DNA of 64,000 nucleotides from Corynebacterium stationis. GTDB taxonomy: Bacteria; Actinomycetota; Actinomycetes; Mycobacteriales; Mycobacteriaceae. The position numbers and the translations under genes were made by a program. The notes beneath the pieces were generated by a model. That model was given only the letters and a program-made list of their open reading frames with translations. It did not search any database and was not told where the DNA came from. Shown in pieces: positions 26,607-34,881 of the stretch (positions are counted from its first letter, which is position 1; every line of letters begins with the position of its first letter). The stretch covers positions 2,604,001 through 2,668,000 of the forward strand of contig NZ_CP009251.1 of NCBI RefSeq assembly GCF_001941345.1, in the 5' to 3' direction.

Positions 26607-28535
26607 ATGAGCAAAAAAGCACGTAAGCCCCGGATAGGACAGCTTGCGTGCTCGTTACTTCAGAAAATTTCGTGCCCTCAGCCGCAGTCGGTGGAGCCGC
26701 GAAAAAGTGTGGCGCCGCCTCTTCCCCGTTCCCTGCGGCGAGTAGCCCTTGAAACCGCGTCATCGTCACTGAAACTAGCCTCAGGTGCGCTGCAGGTATC
26801 CATCATCGGTTTAGAAGTGCTCAGCGATATCACCCCAGCGGTGCGCATGGCACGACGCAATCGACTTCCGCACAATATGGCAGCAGGCATTTTAGGTGCG
26901 GAAGTTGCAACCTGGGCAGCAATTTGGCCCTCACTATTGCCTAGGCCCTGGTGGGTAACGGCGCTCAATGTGGCCATAGGGCAGGCCATCGGACATTTCT
27001 TTGCCGCATCGGCCGCTTTTGGCTTGAAGAATGCGCTACGCGCTGCCGGAAAACGCCCGCAGGATCATCTCACTCCGCGGCTCAAACGCAATGCTCACTG
27101 GGTCTTGGGAACCATCACTATCGCGGCCATGGCTAAATCCGTGCGCAACCAGGGCATTCAGGCAGACCTGGTCGGTAAATCGCTGGACCGCGGCCCAGTG
27201 CAGGCTGCCCTCGGCCTTTCCCTCGGCTCCCTGGGATACGGTGCGCTGTTATTGCTCGGAGAAATTGTGCAATTTACCGTCTCCAAAATATCCCAACAGC
27301 TGGGGCGTGCAGTGCCAATGTTGGTGGCCTGGCCTCTGGCTGTAACAACATTTATCGTGGTCATCGTCGCTTTATCTGACCGGGTAGTATTGCGCCGTTT
27401 CATCCACTCTGCATCGGTACGCGCACAAAAGATTAATAGGTCAGTCTTTCCTGGCTCCATCATGCCGTGGGAACCAGAACGCTCCGGCAGCCCGTGGTCT
27501 TATGAACATTGGACAGCAGTGGGAGCCCATGGCCGCCGCTTTTTATCCGGCGGTCCGCGTGCACGTGATATCGCGGAAGTCATGGAATTTACCCGTGCCC
27601 GTGAGCCCATTCGGATTTACGCCGGTCTCATGTCCGGGCGGACAGTACGAGGACAAGTACGTCGCGTGCTCTTAGAAATGGAAAGAACCGGCGCTTTTCA
27701 CCGCAACACCATCGTGATTCAGATGCCCTCTGGTTCCGGCTGGGTCAGTGAATGGATGTCTGCTGCCCCAGAATTTCTTACCAAGGGAAATTGCGCTTCA
27801 GTAACCCTACAGTATTCGATTCTGCCATCGGCTTTTTCTTATGTCGTCGACAAGCAAGCCCCTATTGATGGAGCACATTCACTTATTCGCGCGGTGCGCA
27901 ACCGACTTGATTCCATGCCCGAAGATAACCGTCCCAAGCTGTACTTATCGGGCGAATCCTTAGGCGCGTATGCACACCTCGATGGCTATGACAACTTTGA
28001 AGATCTCCTAGCCTCCTGCGACGGTGCAGTATTTACCGGCCCACCAAGCATGACAAAACTGCTTGCCAATTTAGAGCACGATCCGGGCTCTCTGGAACGC
28101 GCACCTATCGTCGACGGCGGCCGACATATCCGCTTTGCCGCAGCACCTGCGCACACGCGTCACGATGCCTTCGGTCGCAGCTATAGCCATGAATGGCAAC
28201 GACCCCGAGTATTAATTGCCCAGCACACCTCTGATCCCATCGTGTGGTGGTCCCGCAAACTCATCTACCGCCGCCCCACGTGGATGCATGAGCCCGCACC
28301 ATCGACGCTGTACGCCGATACTTTTCACGACATGGGCTGGGCGCCGCTGATTAGTTTTTGGCAGATCGGGCTCGACCAAATTAACTCTTTAAACGTCCCC
28401 GGCGGACACGGGCACAACTACTACGAAGAAACCTTCTGGTACTGGGATTCGGTGCTCGGATCCCAGTCACGAGCACCACTGACTCCGCGGCTAGCGCAGC
28501 GCGCGGAGAAGTGGATACGCGATCACCCCAGCTAA
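26607..28535 (+). CDS. Membrane alpha/beta-hydrolase family protein
   Basis: 642 residues from the ATG at 26607. The N-terminal half (to about 290) has several hydrophobic segments and matches the N-terminal domain of the actinobacterial Abhydrolase_9 family. The C-terminal half is an alpha/beta hydrolase with the nucleophile elbow SGESLGAYAHLDGY near residue 448 and a late acid/His region ending GGHGHNYYEETFWYWD. It is probably a membrane-bound esterase or lipase-like enzyme with its catalytic domain on one face of the membrane; the substrate is unknown. Confidence 0.8.
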   Translation: MSKKARKPRIGQLACSLLQKISCPQPQSVEPRKSVAPPLPRSLRRVALETASSSLKLASGALQVSIIGLEVLSDITPAVRMARRNRLPHNMAAGILGAEVATWAAIWPSLLPRPWWVTALNVAIGQAIGHFFAASAAFGLKNALRAAGKRPQDHLTPRLKRNAHWVLGTITIAAMAKSVRNQGIQADLVGKSLDRGPVQAALGLSLGSLGYGALLLLGEIVQFTVSKISQQLGRAVPMLVAWPLAVTTFIVVIVALSDRVVLRRFIHSASVRAQKINRSVFPGSIMPWEPERSGSPWSYEHWTAVGAHGRRFLSGGPRARDIAEVMEFTRAREPIRIYAGLMSGRTVRGQVRRVLLEMERTGAFHRNTIVIQMPSGSGWVSEWMSAAPEFLTKGNCASVTLQYSILPSAFSYVVDKQAPIDGAHSLIRAVRNRLDSMPEDNRPKLYLSGESLGAYAHLDGYDNFEDLLASCDGAVFTGPPSMTKLLANLEHDPGSLERAPIVDGGRHIRFAAAPAHTRHDAFGRSYSHEWQRPRVLIAQHTSDPIVWWSRKLIYRRPTWMHEPAPSTLYADTFHDMGWAPLISFWQIGLDQINSLNVPGGHGHNYYEETFWYWDSVLGSQSRAPLTPRLAQRAEKWIRDHPS

Positions 28536-28545
28536 TTGGCACAAA

Positions 28546-29196
28546 CTAATCGCACTTCACGCCGGTGGAGTGGTGTGGGCAGTAGCCATTAGGCACCTTG
28601 TAGAGGTATTGCTGGTGCTCGTCTTCTGCTAGATAGTACTCGCCAGAGTCAGTGTCACTGAGCAGTTTGACCTCAGTGGTCATGGCGCCAAAGCCGTTTT
28701 CGGCGAGCTTCTTGTCATAGCTATCCACCAGTTCCTGGATGATTTCCAGTTCTTCCTGAGTACGTGGATAAAACGCGGAACGGTACTGGGTGCCCACGTC
28801 ATTACCTTGCCTAAAGCCCTGGGTTGGGTCGTGGGCTTCAAGCGCCATCACCACGAGTTCCTTCAGGCTAATCTTTTCCGGGTCATAGGTAATTTCTACG
28901 ACCTCAGCGTGATTGGTTTGGCCACGGCAGACCTCAAAATAAGTCGGGTTGGGGGTGGTACCGCCGGCATAGCCTACCGATGTAGATTCCACCCCATCTG
29001 TCTCCCAGTACATTTTTTCATGACCCCAGAAACATCCCAGCGCTACTAATAGGGAGCGTTGACCTTCCTTCCACGGACCGGTAATCGGAGTGCCTAAAAC
29101 CGCATGCGGCTTAGGCTCCAAGATAGGTTCTGCGCGGCCGGGTAATGCATCTTCTTTAGCAACAAGTTGAGGGGTAGGTGCAAATAAGAACGACAT
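28546..29196 (-). CDS. msrA: Peptide methionine sulfoxide reductase A
   Basis: 216 residues from the ATG at 29196. The catalytic cysteine lies in ALGCFWGHEKMYW. GYAGGTTPNPTYFEVCRGQTNHAE (in parts) and YRSAFYPRTQEE are family hallmarks, and the C-terminal NGYCPHHSTGVKCD supplies resolving cysteines. It reduces S-methionine sulfoxide in proteins, using thioredoxin. It is divergent from sodA across 149 bp, so two oxidative-stress genes share one control region. The extra 45 N-terminal residues before the catalytic core are common in actinobacteria. Confidence 0.95.
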   Translation of the reverse strand: MSFLFAPTPQLVAKEDALPGRAEPILEPKPHAVLGTPITGPWKEGQRSLLVALGCFWGHEKMYWETDGVESTSVGYAGGTTPNPTYFEVCRGQTNHAEVVEITYDPEKISLKELVVMALEAHDPTQGFRQGNDVGTQYRSAFYPRTQEELEIIQELVDSYDKKLAENGFGAMTTEVKLLSDTDSGEYYLAEDEHQQYLYKVPNGYCPHHSTGVKCD

Positions 29197-29278
29197 AGAA
29201 ATCGTCTCCTTTCTGTTTTTAATCAACATACACCACCACCTAAAAATTCCCCGACCAGCAAGTTCACAGTATTCGGGC

Positions 29279-29302
29279 ACAATATCGTTGCCAAAATATT
29301 GT
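29279..29302. promoter_or_regulatory. Inverted repeat in the msrA-sodA control region
   Basis: ACAATAT (29279-29285) and ATATTGT (29296-29302) around a 10-bp spacer. It lies between the two divergent genes, 44 bp before sodA, and may bind a redox or metal regulator. Confidence 0.4.
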
Positions 29303-29345
29303 TTCGGAATATCATGGGATACGTACCCAACGAAAGGAAACACTC

Positions 29346-29948
29346 ATGGCTGTTTATGAACTACCAGAACTTGATTACGCTTATGACGCACTGGAGCCAC
29401 ACATCTCCGCTGAGATCATGGAGCTGCACCACTCCAAGCACCACGCTACCTACGTAGCTGGCGCAAACGCTGCTCTTGAGGCTTTGGAAGCAGAGCGCAA
29501 CGGTGACGCAAACCCAGATAAGGTTCGCGCACTGTCCAAGAACCTGGCGTTCAACTTGGGTGGCCACACCAACCACTCCGTATTCTGGAAGAACCTTTCT
29601 CCAAACGGTGGCGGCGAGCCAACCGGCGACTTGGCAGAAGCTATCAACCGCGACTTCGGTTCCTTCGACAAGTTCAAGGCTCACTTCTCTGCTGCAGCAC
29701 TTGGCCTGCAGGGCTCCGGCTGGGCGGTTCTTGGTTACGATCACATCGCAGGCCGCCTGATCATTCAGCAGCTGACCGATCAGCAGGGCAATGTTTCTGT
29801 AGACTTCACCCCACTGCTTATGCTCGATATGTGGGAGCACGCTTTCTACCTGCAGTACAAGAACGTTAAGGCTGACTACGTTAAGGCAGTCTGGAACGTC
29901 TTCAACTGGGATGACGTTGCAGAGCGTTTCGCAGCTGCGTCCAAGTAA
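29346..29948 (+). CDS. sodA: Superoxide dismutase (Fe/Mn family)
   Basis: 200 residues. The N-terminal [16 protein letters not shown] carries the first metal histidine, [13 protein letters not shown] the second, and [13 protein letters not shown] the Asp/His pair. These are the four ligands of the Fe/Mn family; metal choice cannot be settled by eye, but corynebacterial homologues use manganese. It removes superoxide in the cytoplasm. AAAGG lies about 9 bp before the ATG. A strong terminator follows. Confidence 0.97.
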   Translation: MAVYELPELDYAYDALEPHISAEIMELHHSKHHATYVAGANAALEALEAERNGDANPDKVRALSKNLAFNLGGHTNHSVFWKNLSPNGGGEPTGDLAEAINRDFGSFDKFKAHFSAAALGLQGSGWAVLGYDHIAGRLIIQQLTDQQGNVSVDFTPLLMLDMWEHAFYLQYKNVKADYVKAVWNVFNWDDVAERFAAASK

Positions 29949-29992
29949 TTAAAGTTTCTTAGCGCAGCCTTTAGTGCGCGGAAACACACCTG

Positions 29993-30038
29993 CCCCTGCC
30001 GGCTTCTTCTGATTTTCAGAAGTTCCGGCAGGGGTTTT
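29993..30038 (+). terminator. sodA terminator
   Basis: CCCCTGCCGG (29993-30002) pairs with CCGGCAGGGG (30025-30034). An inner stem of CTTCTGA/TCAGAAG and a final TTTT make a long, stable hairpin. Confidence 0.9.
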
Positions 30039-30048
30039 GGCATTTGAG

Positions 30049-30063
30049 TACTTTCCCGTGACG
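30049..30063 (+). promoter_or_regulatory. -10 element before the orphan gene
   Basis: TACTTT (30049-30054) lies 9 bp before the ATG at 30064, directly behind the sodA terminator. Confidence 0.35.
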
Positions 30064-30651
30064 ATGACACAGCACTGGCGAGGGGTTATATCTCAGACCT
30101 GTGAAACCGAGTTCCTAGATGTGGAATCTTTCATTACCTCTCAGAATGGGCAAGGTTTCCTCAGTGCCCATTTGAAGGCTGCGATTAATGTTTGGGAAAA
30201 TTCCGCGGTCATTTCGGGATCTCAAGTTGTAGACGGCGTGAGCACGCAATACCCCACGTCATACTTGGTTGAAGATGACTTATATGTTGGCGCCGATGAC
30301 GATATGTTCCTACTATTCGCGGAAGCGGAACTCTCCAACACTCCAGTAGCACCATTATTTTGGTTTAATAAAGCCCCAATCTTTCAGCAGCTATCCGACA
30401 ACCAGGCATTAGCCGCCGTCCCATGTTCACAATTAGCTAAGGGAGGAAGCTTCGAGCTCAGCGGAGATTTATCGGTGTCAGCATCAAGTGATTACGTCGA
30501 AATACACCTCACTGAGAAGAACGGCCTAATCAGCACAGTTGTCGTTGAAATTGAACTAGACGGCTCAACCACGAGAACAGATTTGGGCATAAGCCCTAGG
30601 GACAATGAAGTACAAGTAGCTCGCCCACCTGCCCGTAAAATAAATGAGTGA
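30064..30651 (+). CDS. Uncharacterised protein
   Basis: About 195 residues from the ATG at 30064; a GTG two codons earlier is possible. I do not recognise it. It is acidic and soluble-looking, without a signal peptide or membrane segments, and reads as beta-rich (alternating hydrophobic stretches such as YVEIHLTEKNGLISTVVVEIEL). Codons are more A/T-ending than in its neighbours (many TTA, ATA and CTA), which hints at acquisition. It has its own terminator-insulated unit between sodA and an amidase gene. Confidence 0.65.
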   Translation: MTQHWRGVISQTCETEFLDVESFITSQNGQGFLSAHLKAAINVWENSAVISGSQVVDGVSTQYPTSYLVEDDLYVGADDDMFLLFAEAELSNTPVAPLFWFNKAPIFQQLSDNQALAAVPCSQLAKGGSFELSGDLSVSASSDYVEIHLTEKNGLISTVVVEIELDGSTTRTDLGISPRDNEVQVARPPARKINE

Positions 30652-30697
30652 CTTAACTGCCACCTTCTGCTCCGACCAGCTTGCCCTGTGCTGGCTC

Positions 30698-30710
30698 TAT
30701 GATGGGGCGC
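30698..30710 (+). promoter_or_regulatory. -10 element of amidase 2, leaderless
   Basis: TATGAT (30698-30703) is followed by 7 bases and the ATG at 30711, with no Shine-Dalgarno sequence; the ATG is probably at the transcript 5' end. Confidence 0.55.
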
Positions 30711-31853
30711 ATGACGGAATCAATTTCAGATCTTGCCAATGCCCTGGACCATCTCACTCCGGAAGAACACGGATTTTCCTATATTGCCCTTGACCGCGAG
30801 CCGGTAGCGCAAGGCGATTTGTCGGGGTGGATTATCCCGGCCAAAGACCTTTATGACGTTGCAGGTATGCCCACCACCTTCGGCTCCAAGGCGCGCACGC
30901 GCATGGCAACGGAGACAGACCCTTTCATCACCGCCTACGAAGCGCGCGGAGCACGCATTCCTGGAAAGTCGGTGTCTTCAGAGCTGGGATTAACCGTGGA
31001 TGCCGAGCCACGCGACCTGCCGGCGGTAGATAACCCAATCTGGCCAGGACATACACCAGGTGGTTCCTCGGGCGGTGCGGCAGCGATGGTGGCGCGCGGG
31101 CTGGTGCGCGCCGCACACGCCTCTGACGCGGGTGGATCCATTCGTATTCCGGCGGCTGCCTGCGGAATTGTCGGATTCAAGCCATCCGCCGATACGCTCG
31201 CCGTGCATGGCTACTTGACTACTTCCGTGCAAGACCAGGCATTTTTGCACCAGATTGAGCCGCGTCTAGAGCGCAAACTTCGTATCGGCGTGCTGACCAC
31301 CCCAATTATCGCTAAGACACAGGTGCAGCAGGAGTACCTCACGGCAGTGGCAGAGGCCGCACAGCAGCTTGCCGATGCCGGCCACGACATCATCGAGGTC
31401 GGCGACTGGCCAGAAGCCGAGATAACTTTCGGGCATTTCACCAACCTATTTTCGCATCGGTTAGTGGAATTGGAGCACTATGACTACATCGCTGAGTGGC
31501 TGCGCGAAAAGGGGCTTAAGGTAACGCCAGAACAGGTCACGGGGTCCGAAGTCTACGCCCGCGAGTTGAAAGGCAAGCTCGCAGAGCATTGGGGTGTGGA
31601 TGTCATTCTCAATCCCACCATCGCATCCGATCCGCCAAAGATTGGCGCATTCTCATCCCTGCCGCCGGCAGAGAACTTCGCAGCCCAAGCCAAATGGGTG
31701 CCGTGGACATCGTTGTTCAATATCGCGGGTACCTGCGCGATTTCATTGCCGTGGCCGGTGCCGGGCCGTTTCCAGCCAGCGGCGGTTCATTTGGGCTCGC
31801 TGACTTTAGACGATCCTGAGCTATTAGCGCTGGCAGAAGGCCTACACGTCTAA
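30711..31853 (+). CDS. Amidase (amidase-signature family), copy 2
   Basis: 380 residues from the ATG at 30711. The triad is visible: Lys in IPAKDLYDVAGMPT, Ser in GHTPGGSSGGAAAMVARGL and the nucleophile in SDAGGSIRIPAAACG. It parallels the amidase at 15301 along its whole length (EEHGFSYI, DLSGWI, KWVPWTSLFN near the end), so the two are paralogues about 15 kb apart. The substrate is unknown. Upstream is the orphan gene, downstream a membrane protein-HTH pair with its own promoter. Confidence 0.88.
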   Translation: MTESISDLANALDHLTPEEHGFSYIALDREPVAQGDLSGWIIPAKDLYDVAGMPTTFGSKARTRMATETDPFITAYEARGARIPGKSVSSELGLTVDAEPRDLPAVDNPIWPGHTPGGSSGGAAAMVARGLVRAAHASDAGGSIRIPAAACGIVGFKPSADTLAVHGYLTTSVQDQAFLHQIEPRLERKLRIGVLTTPIIAKTQVQQEYLTAVAEAAQQLADAGHDIIEVGDWPEAEITFGHFTNLFSHRLVELEHYDYIAEWLREKGLKVTPEQVTGSEVYARELKGKLAEHWGVDVILNPTIASDPPKIGAFSSLPPAENFAAQAKWVPWTSLFNIAGTCAISLPWPVPGRFQPAAVHLGSLTLDDPELLALAEGLHV

Positions 31854-31881
31854 TACAGTCGCGCCGCCACCCAACCAAACC

Positions 31882-31923
31882 TGTAAAGTTCCCTTGACAC
31901 GCAAAGGGCGCTTTACATATGCT
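31882..31923 (+). promoter_or_regulatory. Promoter and operator of the membrane protein-HTH pair
   Basis: TTGACA (31894-31899) and TATGCT (31918-31923) with an 18-bp spacer. An inverted repeat TGTAAAG (31882-31888) / CTTTACA (31911-31917), with partly matching inner CCCTT/AAGGG, straddles the -35, a natural site for the HTH protein encoded downstream. Confidence 0.6.
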
Positions 31924-31967
31924 GAGGTTAGTTCACACGCACACCACTTCCAAGAGGAGCAATTCTC

Positions 31968-32468
31968 ATGAACACCACGGCAGCACATGGCGCAGCAAAT
32001 AACGTGGAGCAGCCCAAGCCGCGGTCTCGTTTCGGGCGCTCGAAGTTCGGCGGTTCGCCGGCGGCACTGATCGCCGGTTCCATAGTGGCCGGTTTGGCGG
32101 CCGCTTTTGCGGCGGCGTTAATTCTCTGGGCGATTGTGCATCCGGAAGAATCCATAGGGTTGTACCTCGGCGTCTTCACGCTGTGCTTGTTCCCCGTAGC
32201 ATCGGCAGGAGCGTGGGTATTCATGGTCGACCGCGACACTATCGTGGGCGCTACACCGAACCCCGAAGACTCCATTGAGTCCACGTGGTATGACAACGCG
32301 ACGCAGAATACGTTCCACATCATTTTGTTCGCCATCGGCGCCTTGGGGGTAGCCAGTGCCTTTACGGACGTGAAGCTTTCGCTAGGCGCATTCGCGATCG
32401 CCAGCTACGTCTTTATCCTGGTTGCTTTCGGCGGCAGCTACTATCTCAACAAGCGCCGCGATTCATAA
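31968..32468 (+). CDS. Small four-helix membrane protein
   Basis: 166 residues. A basic N-terminal tail (about 30 residues) precedes four hydrophobic segments at roughly 31-55, 60-84, 113-131 and 138-158. A polar loop between segments 2 and 3 contains STWYDNATQN. The function is unknown. The 18-bp gap to a small Xre-type regulator gene is the usual layout of membrane protein plus Cro/CI-like repressor pairs. AAGAGGAG precedes the ATG. Confidence 0.75.
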   Translation: MNTTAAHGAANNVEQPKPRSRFGRSKFGGSPAALIAGSIVAGLAAAFAAALILWAIVHPEESIGLYLGVFTLCLFPVASAGAWVFMVDRDTIVGATPNPEDSIESTWYDNATQNTFHIILFAIGALGVASAFTDVKLSLGAFAIASYVFILVAFGGSYYLNKRRDS

Positions 32469-32486
32469 GCCGGCCCTACTAAGACT

Positions 32487-32690
32487 ATGGACAATAACTT
32501 GAAATCCCTGCGCGAGCAGCACGGTCTTTCGCAACAAAAGCTTGCCGATGCCTTGGGCGTTTCCCGCCAGACCATCATCAGTATTGAAAAAGGCCGCTAC
32601 GATCCCTCACTGCCGCTCGCGTTCCAGCTTGCCGCGCAGTTCGATTGCGCCATCGAGGACCTATTTATCCCTGATTCCCCGACGCCCTAA
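32487..32690 (+). CDS. Xre/Cro-type HTH regulator
   Basis: 67 residues, almost all one HTH_3 domain (LREQHGLSQQKLADALGVSRQTIISIEKGRYDP) with the short tail DCAIEDLFIP typical of this small regulator class. It probably represses the pair's own promoter through the inverted repeat at 31882-31917. Its 3' end overlaps the convergent LysR gene by 26 bp. Confidence 0.88.
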   Translation: MDNNLKSLREQHGLSQQKLADALGVSRQTIISIEKGRYDPSLPLAFQLAAQFDCAIEDLFIPDSPTP

Positions 32691-33567
32691 TAAAATCCCG
32701 GAATTGTTTCACCGGCGGGGCATCATCTCCGTCGCGCCACACCATGCCGAGTTCACGGTAGCGCGCGGGCTCGAGTGGAATTAAGTTTGTGGCATTTAGA
32801 TACGGGTCGTCTAAAGGCAGCAGTGCGCAGCCCAAACCAGCGGTGACCAGCCCGGAGACCGTGGTCAGTTCCATGGATTCAAACACGAACCGCGGCACAA
32901 AGCCCGCCTCAGCAGCCAAAGAATTTAATAGCATGCGCGTGCCGTAGCCAGGCAACATACCGATAAAGGGTTCATCGGCAAGCTCTGCCATGGCGATGCT
33001 TTTTCTTGTCGATGCCCAATGCCCTTCCGGCACCGCAATCGCCAGCCGTTGCATCTCCAACTGGTGCCAGCGCAGCTGAACTTGGCCCGGCGCGGCCAGA
33101 TCCTGTGGCTTCGGGCCCACGAGCGCGATATCACTGACCCCAGCGCGAATCCGATCCGTCAAATACTGCGCCGCTCCTTGGTGCAGCGCAAATTGCACAT
33201 GCGGGTACATCTGCCGGTAGCTACGCAAAAGGTCAGGCACCATCCAGGTGCCCAAGGAGTGCATGAAATCTAGGCGCACACGGCCGCGTCCCGGATCCAT
33301 CAAGCGTGCGACGTTATCTATTGCCTGCGTGCGTTCATCGATCATGGCTTGTGCGTGCGGCAAAAATGCCTGCCCACGGGTGTTTAGGGCCAACTTGCGG
33401 CCATGGCGCTCAAACAAAGAAGTGCCCAGCTCCTGCTCTAGTCGCTGCAGCCTGCGAGTTAAGGCAGATTGCGAAAGATACAGGTCATCCGCGGCGTCGG
33501 TGAGATTCTCCCCGGCATCCACTGCGCGCACGATCGCCAGAAATCCTTCAATGTCGTGAAAATTCAT
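32665..33567 (-). CDS. LysR-family transcriptional regulator
   Basis: 300 residues. The N-terminal HTH (LTDAADDLYLSQSALTRRLQRLEQELGTSLFERHGRKLALNTRG, in parts) leads into a substrate-binding domain from about residue 90. It is divergent from an MFS efflux-type gene across 97 bp, the standard arrangement for a LysR protein controlling its neighbour. Two palindromic motifs lie in between. Its 3' end runs 26 bp into the HTH gene on the other strand. Confidence 0.9.
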   Translation of the reverse strand: MNFHDIEGFLAIVRAVDAGENLTDAADDLYLSQSALTRRLQRLEQELGTSLFERHGRKLALNTRGQAFLPHAQAMIDERTQAIDNVARLMDPGRGRVRLDFMHSLGTWMVPDLLRSYRQMYPHVQFALHQGAAQYLTDRIRAGVSDIALVGPKPQDLAAPGQVQLRWHQLEMQRLAIAVPEGHWASTRKSIAMAELADEPFIGMLPGYGTRMLLNSLAAEAGFVPRFVFESMELTTVSGLVTAGLGCALLPLDDPYLNATNLIPLEPARYRELGMVWRDGDDAPPVKQFRDFIRASGNQG

Positions 33568-33592
33568 GGGCTTCTCCCTGGCACGGTCACTT

Positions 33593-33633
33593 ATGCACGC
33601 TACGCATTGAACTGGGTACTAAAATGCATTTTA
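33593..33633. promoter_or_regulatory. Two palindromes between the LysR and MFS genes
   Basis: ATGC-N7-GCAT (33593-33607, a T-N11-A type LysR motif) and the perfect 14-bp palindrome TAAAATGCATTTTA (33620-33633). Confidence 0.55.
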
Positions 33634-33664
33634 CTCATACTTCGCGGTGAGGGACTATAGGTAC

Positions 33665-34846
33665 ATGCAAAGAAATACCCGCGCCATGGTCGCCGTGCTC
33701 TTTGTGGGCTTGGCAATCTTTTCAGGTCTGTACTCCACCCAGGCTATGCTGCCGACCTTCGTCGAAGTGCTGGGCTTTACCCCGACTGAGGCCGCGCTGA
33801 CCGTTTCTGCTGCGACCGGTGCTTTGGCGCTGTGCATCGTGCCGCTATCTATCTTGTCTGAGCGTTTTGGACGCGGGCGGCTATTGGTTATCTCTGTAGT
33901 ACTCGCTACCATCTTGGCTTTTGCAGTGCCACTGGTTGGCGAGAATGTTTTGGCTATCATTGCCGTCCGCGCACTACAGGGGGCTGTTTTGGCCGGTGCC
34001 CCGGCTGTGGCGATGGCGTGGTTGTCAGAAGAACTCGACGAGGATATCTTGCCGCGCGCGATGGGACTGTACATCGCCGGCAATACCCTCGGCGGAATCG
34101 CCGGCCGCCTGATTCCCACCGGGCTGCTGGACTTTACCGGCTGGCGCGGCGCACTGTTGGGATCTGCGGCAGTGTCAGCGATTTTCGCTGTGCTCTTTGT
34201 CATTTTGCTGCCTAAACAGGAAAACTTCCGGCCTAAGCAGCTGCACTTTAAAGCCGAAATACGCGCGATGATTAATCACTGGCGCAATCTGGAGCTCGGC
34301 CTGCTTTTCCTTTTCGCCTTCTTAGGCATGGGCGCTTTTGTCTCCATGTATAACTTCATTACATTCCGGCTCATCCACCACTTTGGCTTACCAGTGACAC
34401 TGACGGGCCTGGTGTTTTTGATGTATCTGGCGGGCACGTGGTCATCAGCACGTGTGGGCACCATCATCAATAAATACGGCCACAGCAAGACTTTCGTTGT
34501 CTCCTCAGTGCTGTATGCCTTGGGCATTGTGATGACACTCGGGCCGCTGCCGGTGCTGTTGGCCGGCATGTTCATTTTTACCGCGGGCTTTTTCGCGGCC
34601 CACTCCACCGCCTCTGGCTGGGTCGGCCACGCCGCTGCCACCAACCGCGCTGAGGCGTCCAGCATGTATCTGCTGTGCTACTACGCCGGCTCGTCCGCCG
34701 TCGGCGCTGCGTCCGGCCTTGTCTTTGAAGCCACCTCGTGGACTGGCTTTATCGCCTTTATCTCCTGTTTCACCGTCGCGGTCATCCTCATCGGCGCATG
34801 GCTGCTGAAATCCACCAGCCGTGTTAAAGAGCCCGTTGCGGTGTAA
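33665..34846 (+). CDS. MFS transporter, YnfM-like
   Basis: 393 residues from the ATG at 33665, about 12 membrane segments. The loop 2-3 signature is SERFGRGRLLV, the N-terminal half has LYSTQAMLPTFVEVLGFTPTEAALTVSA, and the overall pattern is that of YnfM-type efflux proteins paired with LysR genes. The exported compound is unknown. Loop 6-7 is short (KQENFRPKQLHFKAEIRAM). Confidence 0.85.
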   Translation: MQRNTRAMVAVLFVGLAIFSGLYSTQAMLPTFVEVLGFTPTEAALTVSAATGALALCIVPLSILSERFGRGRLLVISVVLATILAFAVPLVGENVLAIIAVRALQGAVLAGAPAVAMAWLSEELDEDILPRAMGLYIAGNTLGGIAGRLIPTGLLDFTGWRGALLGSAAVSAIFAVLFVILLPKQENFRPKQLHFKAEIRAMINHWRNLELGLLFLFAFLGMGAFVSMYNFITFRLIHHFGLPVTLTGLVFLMYLAGTWSSARVGTIINKYGHSKTFVVSSVLYALGIVMTLGPLPVLLAGMFIFTAGFFAAHSTASGWVGHAAATNRAEASSMYLLCYYAGSSAVGAASGLVFEATSWTGFIAFISCFTVAVILIGAWLLKSTSRVKEPVAV

Positions 34847-34881
34847 GCAGCTACAGATTCGTTGCCTCCTCTACCGATAAA

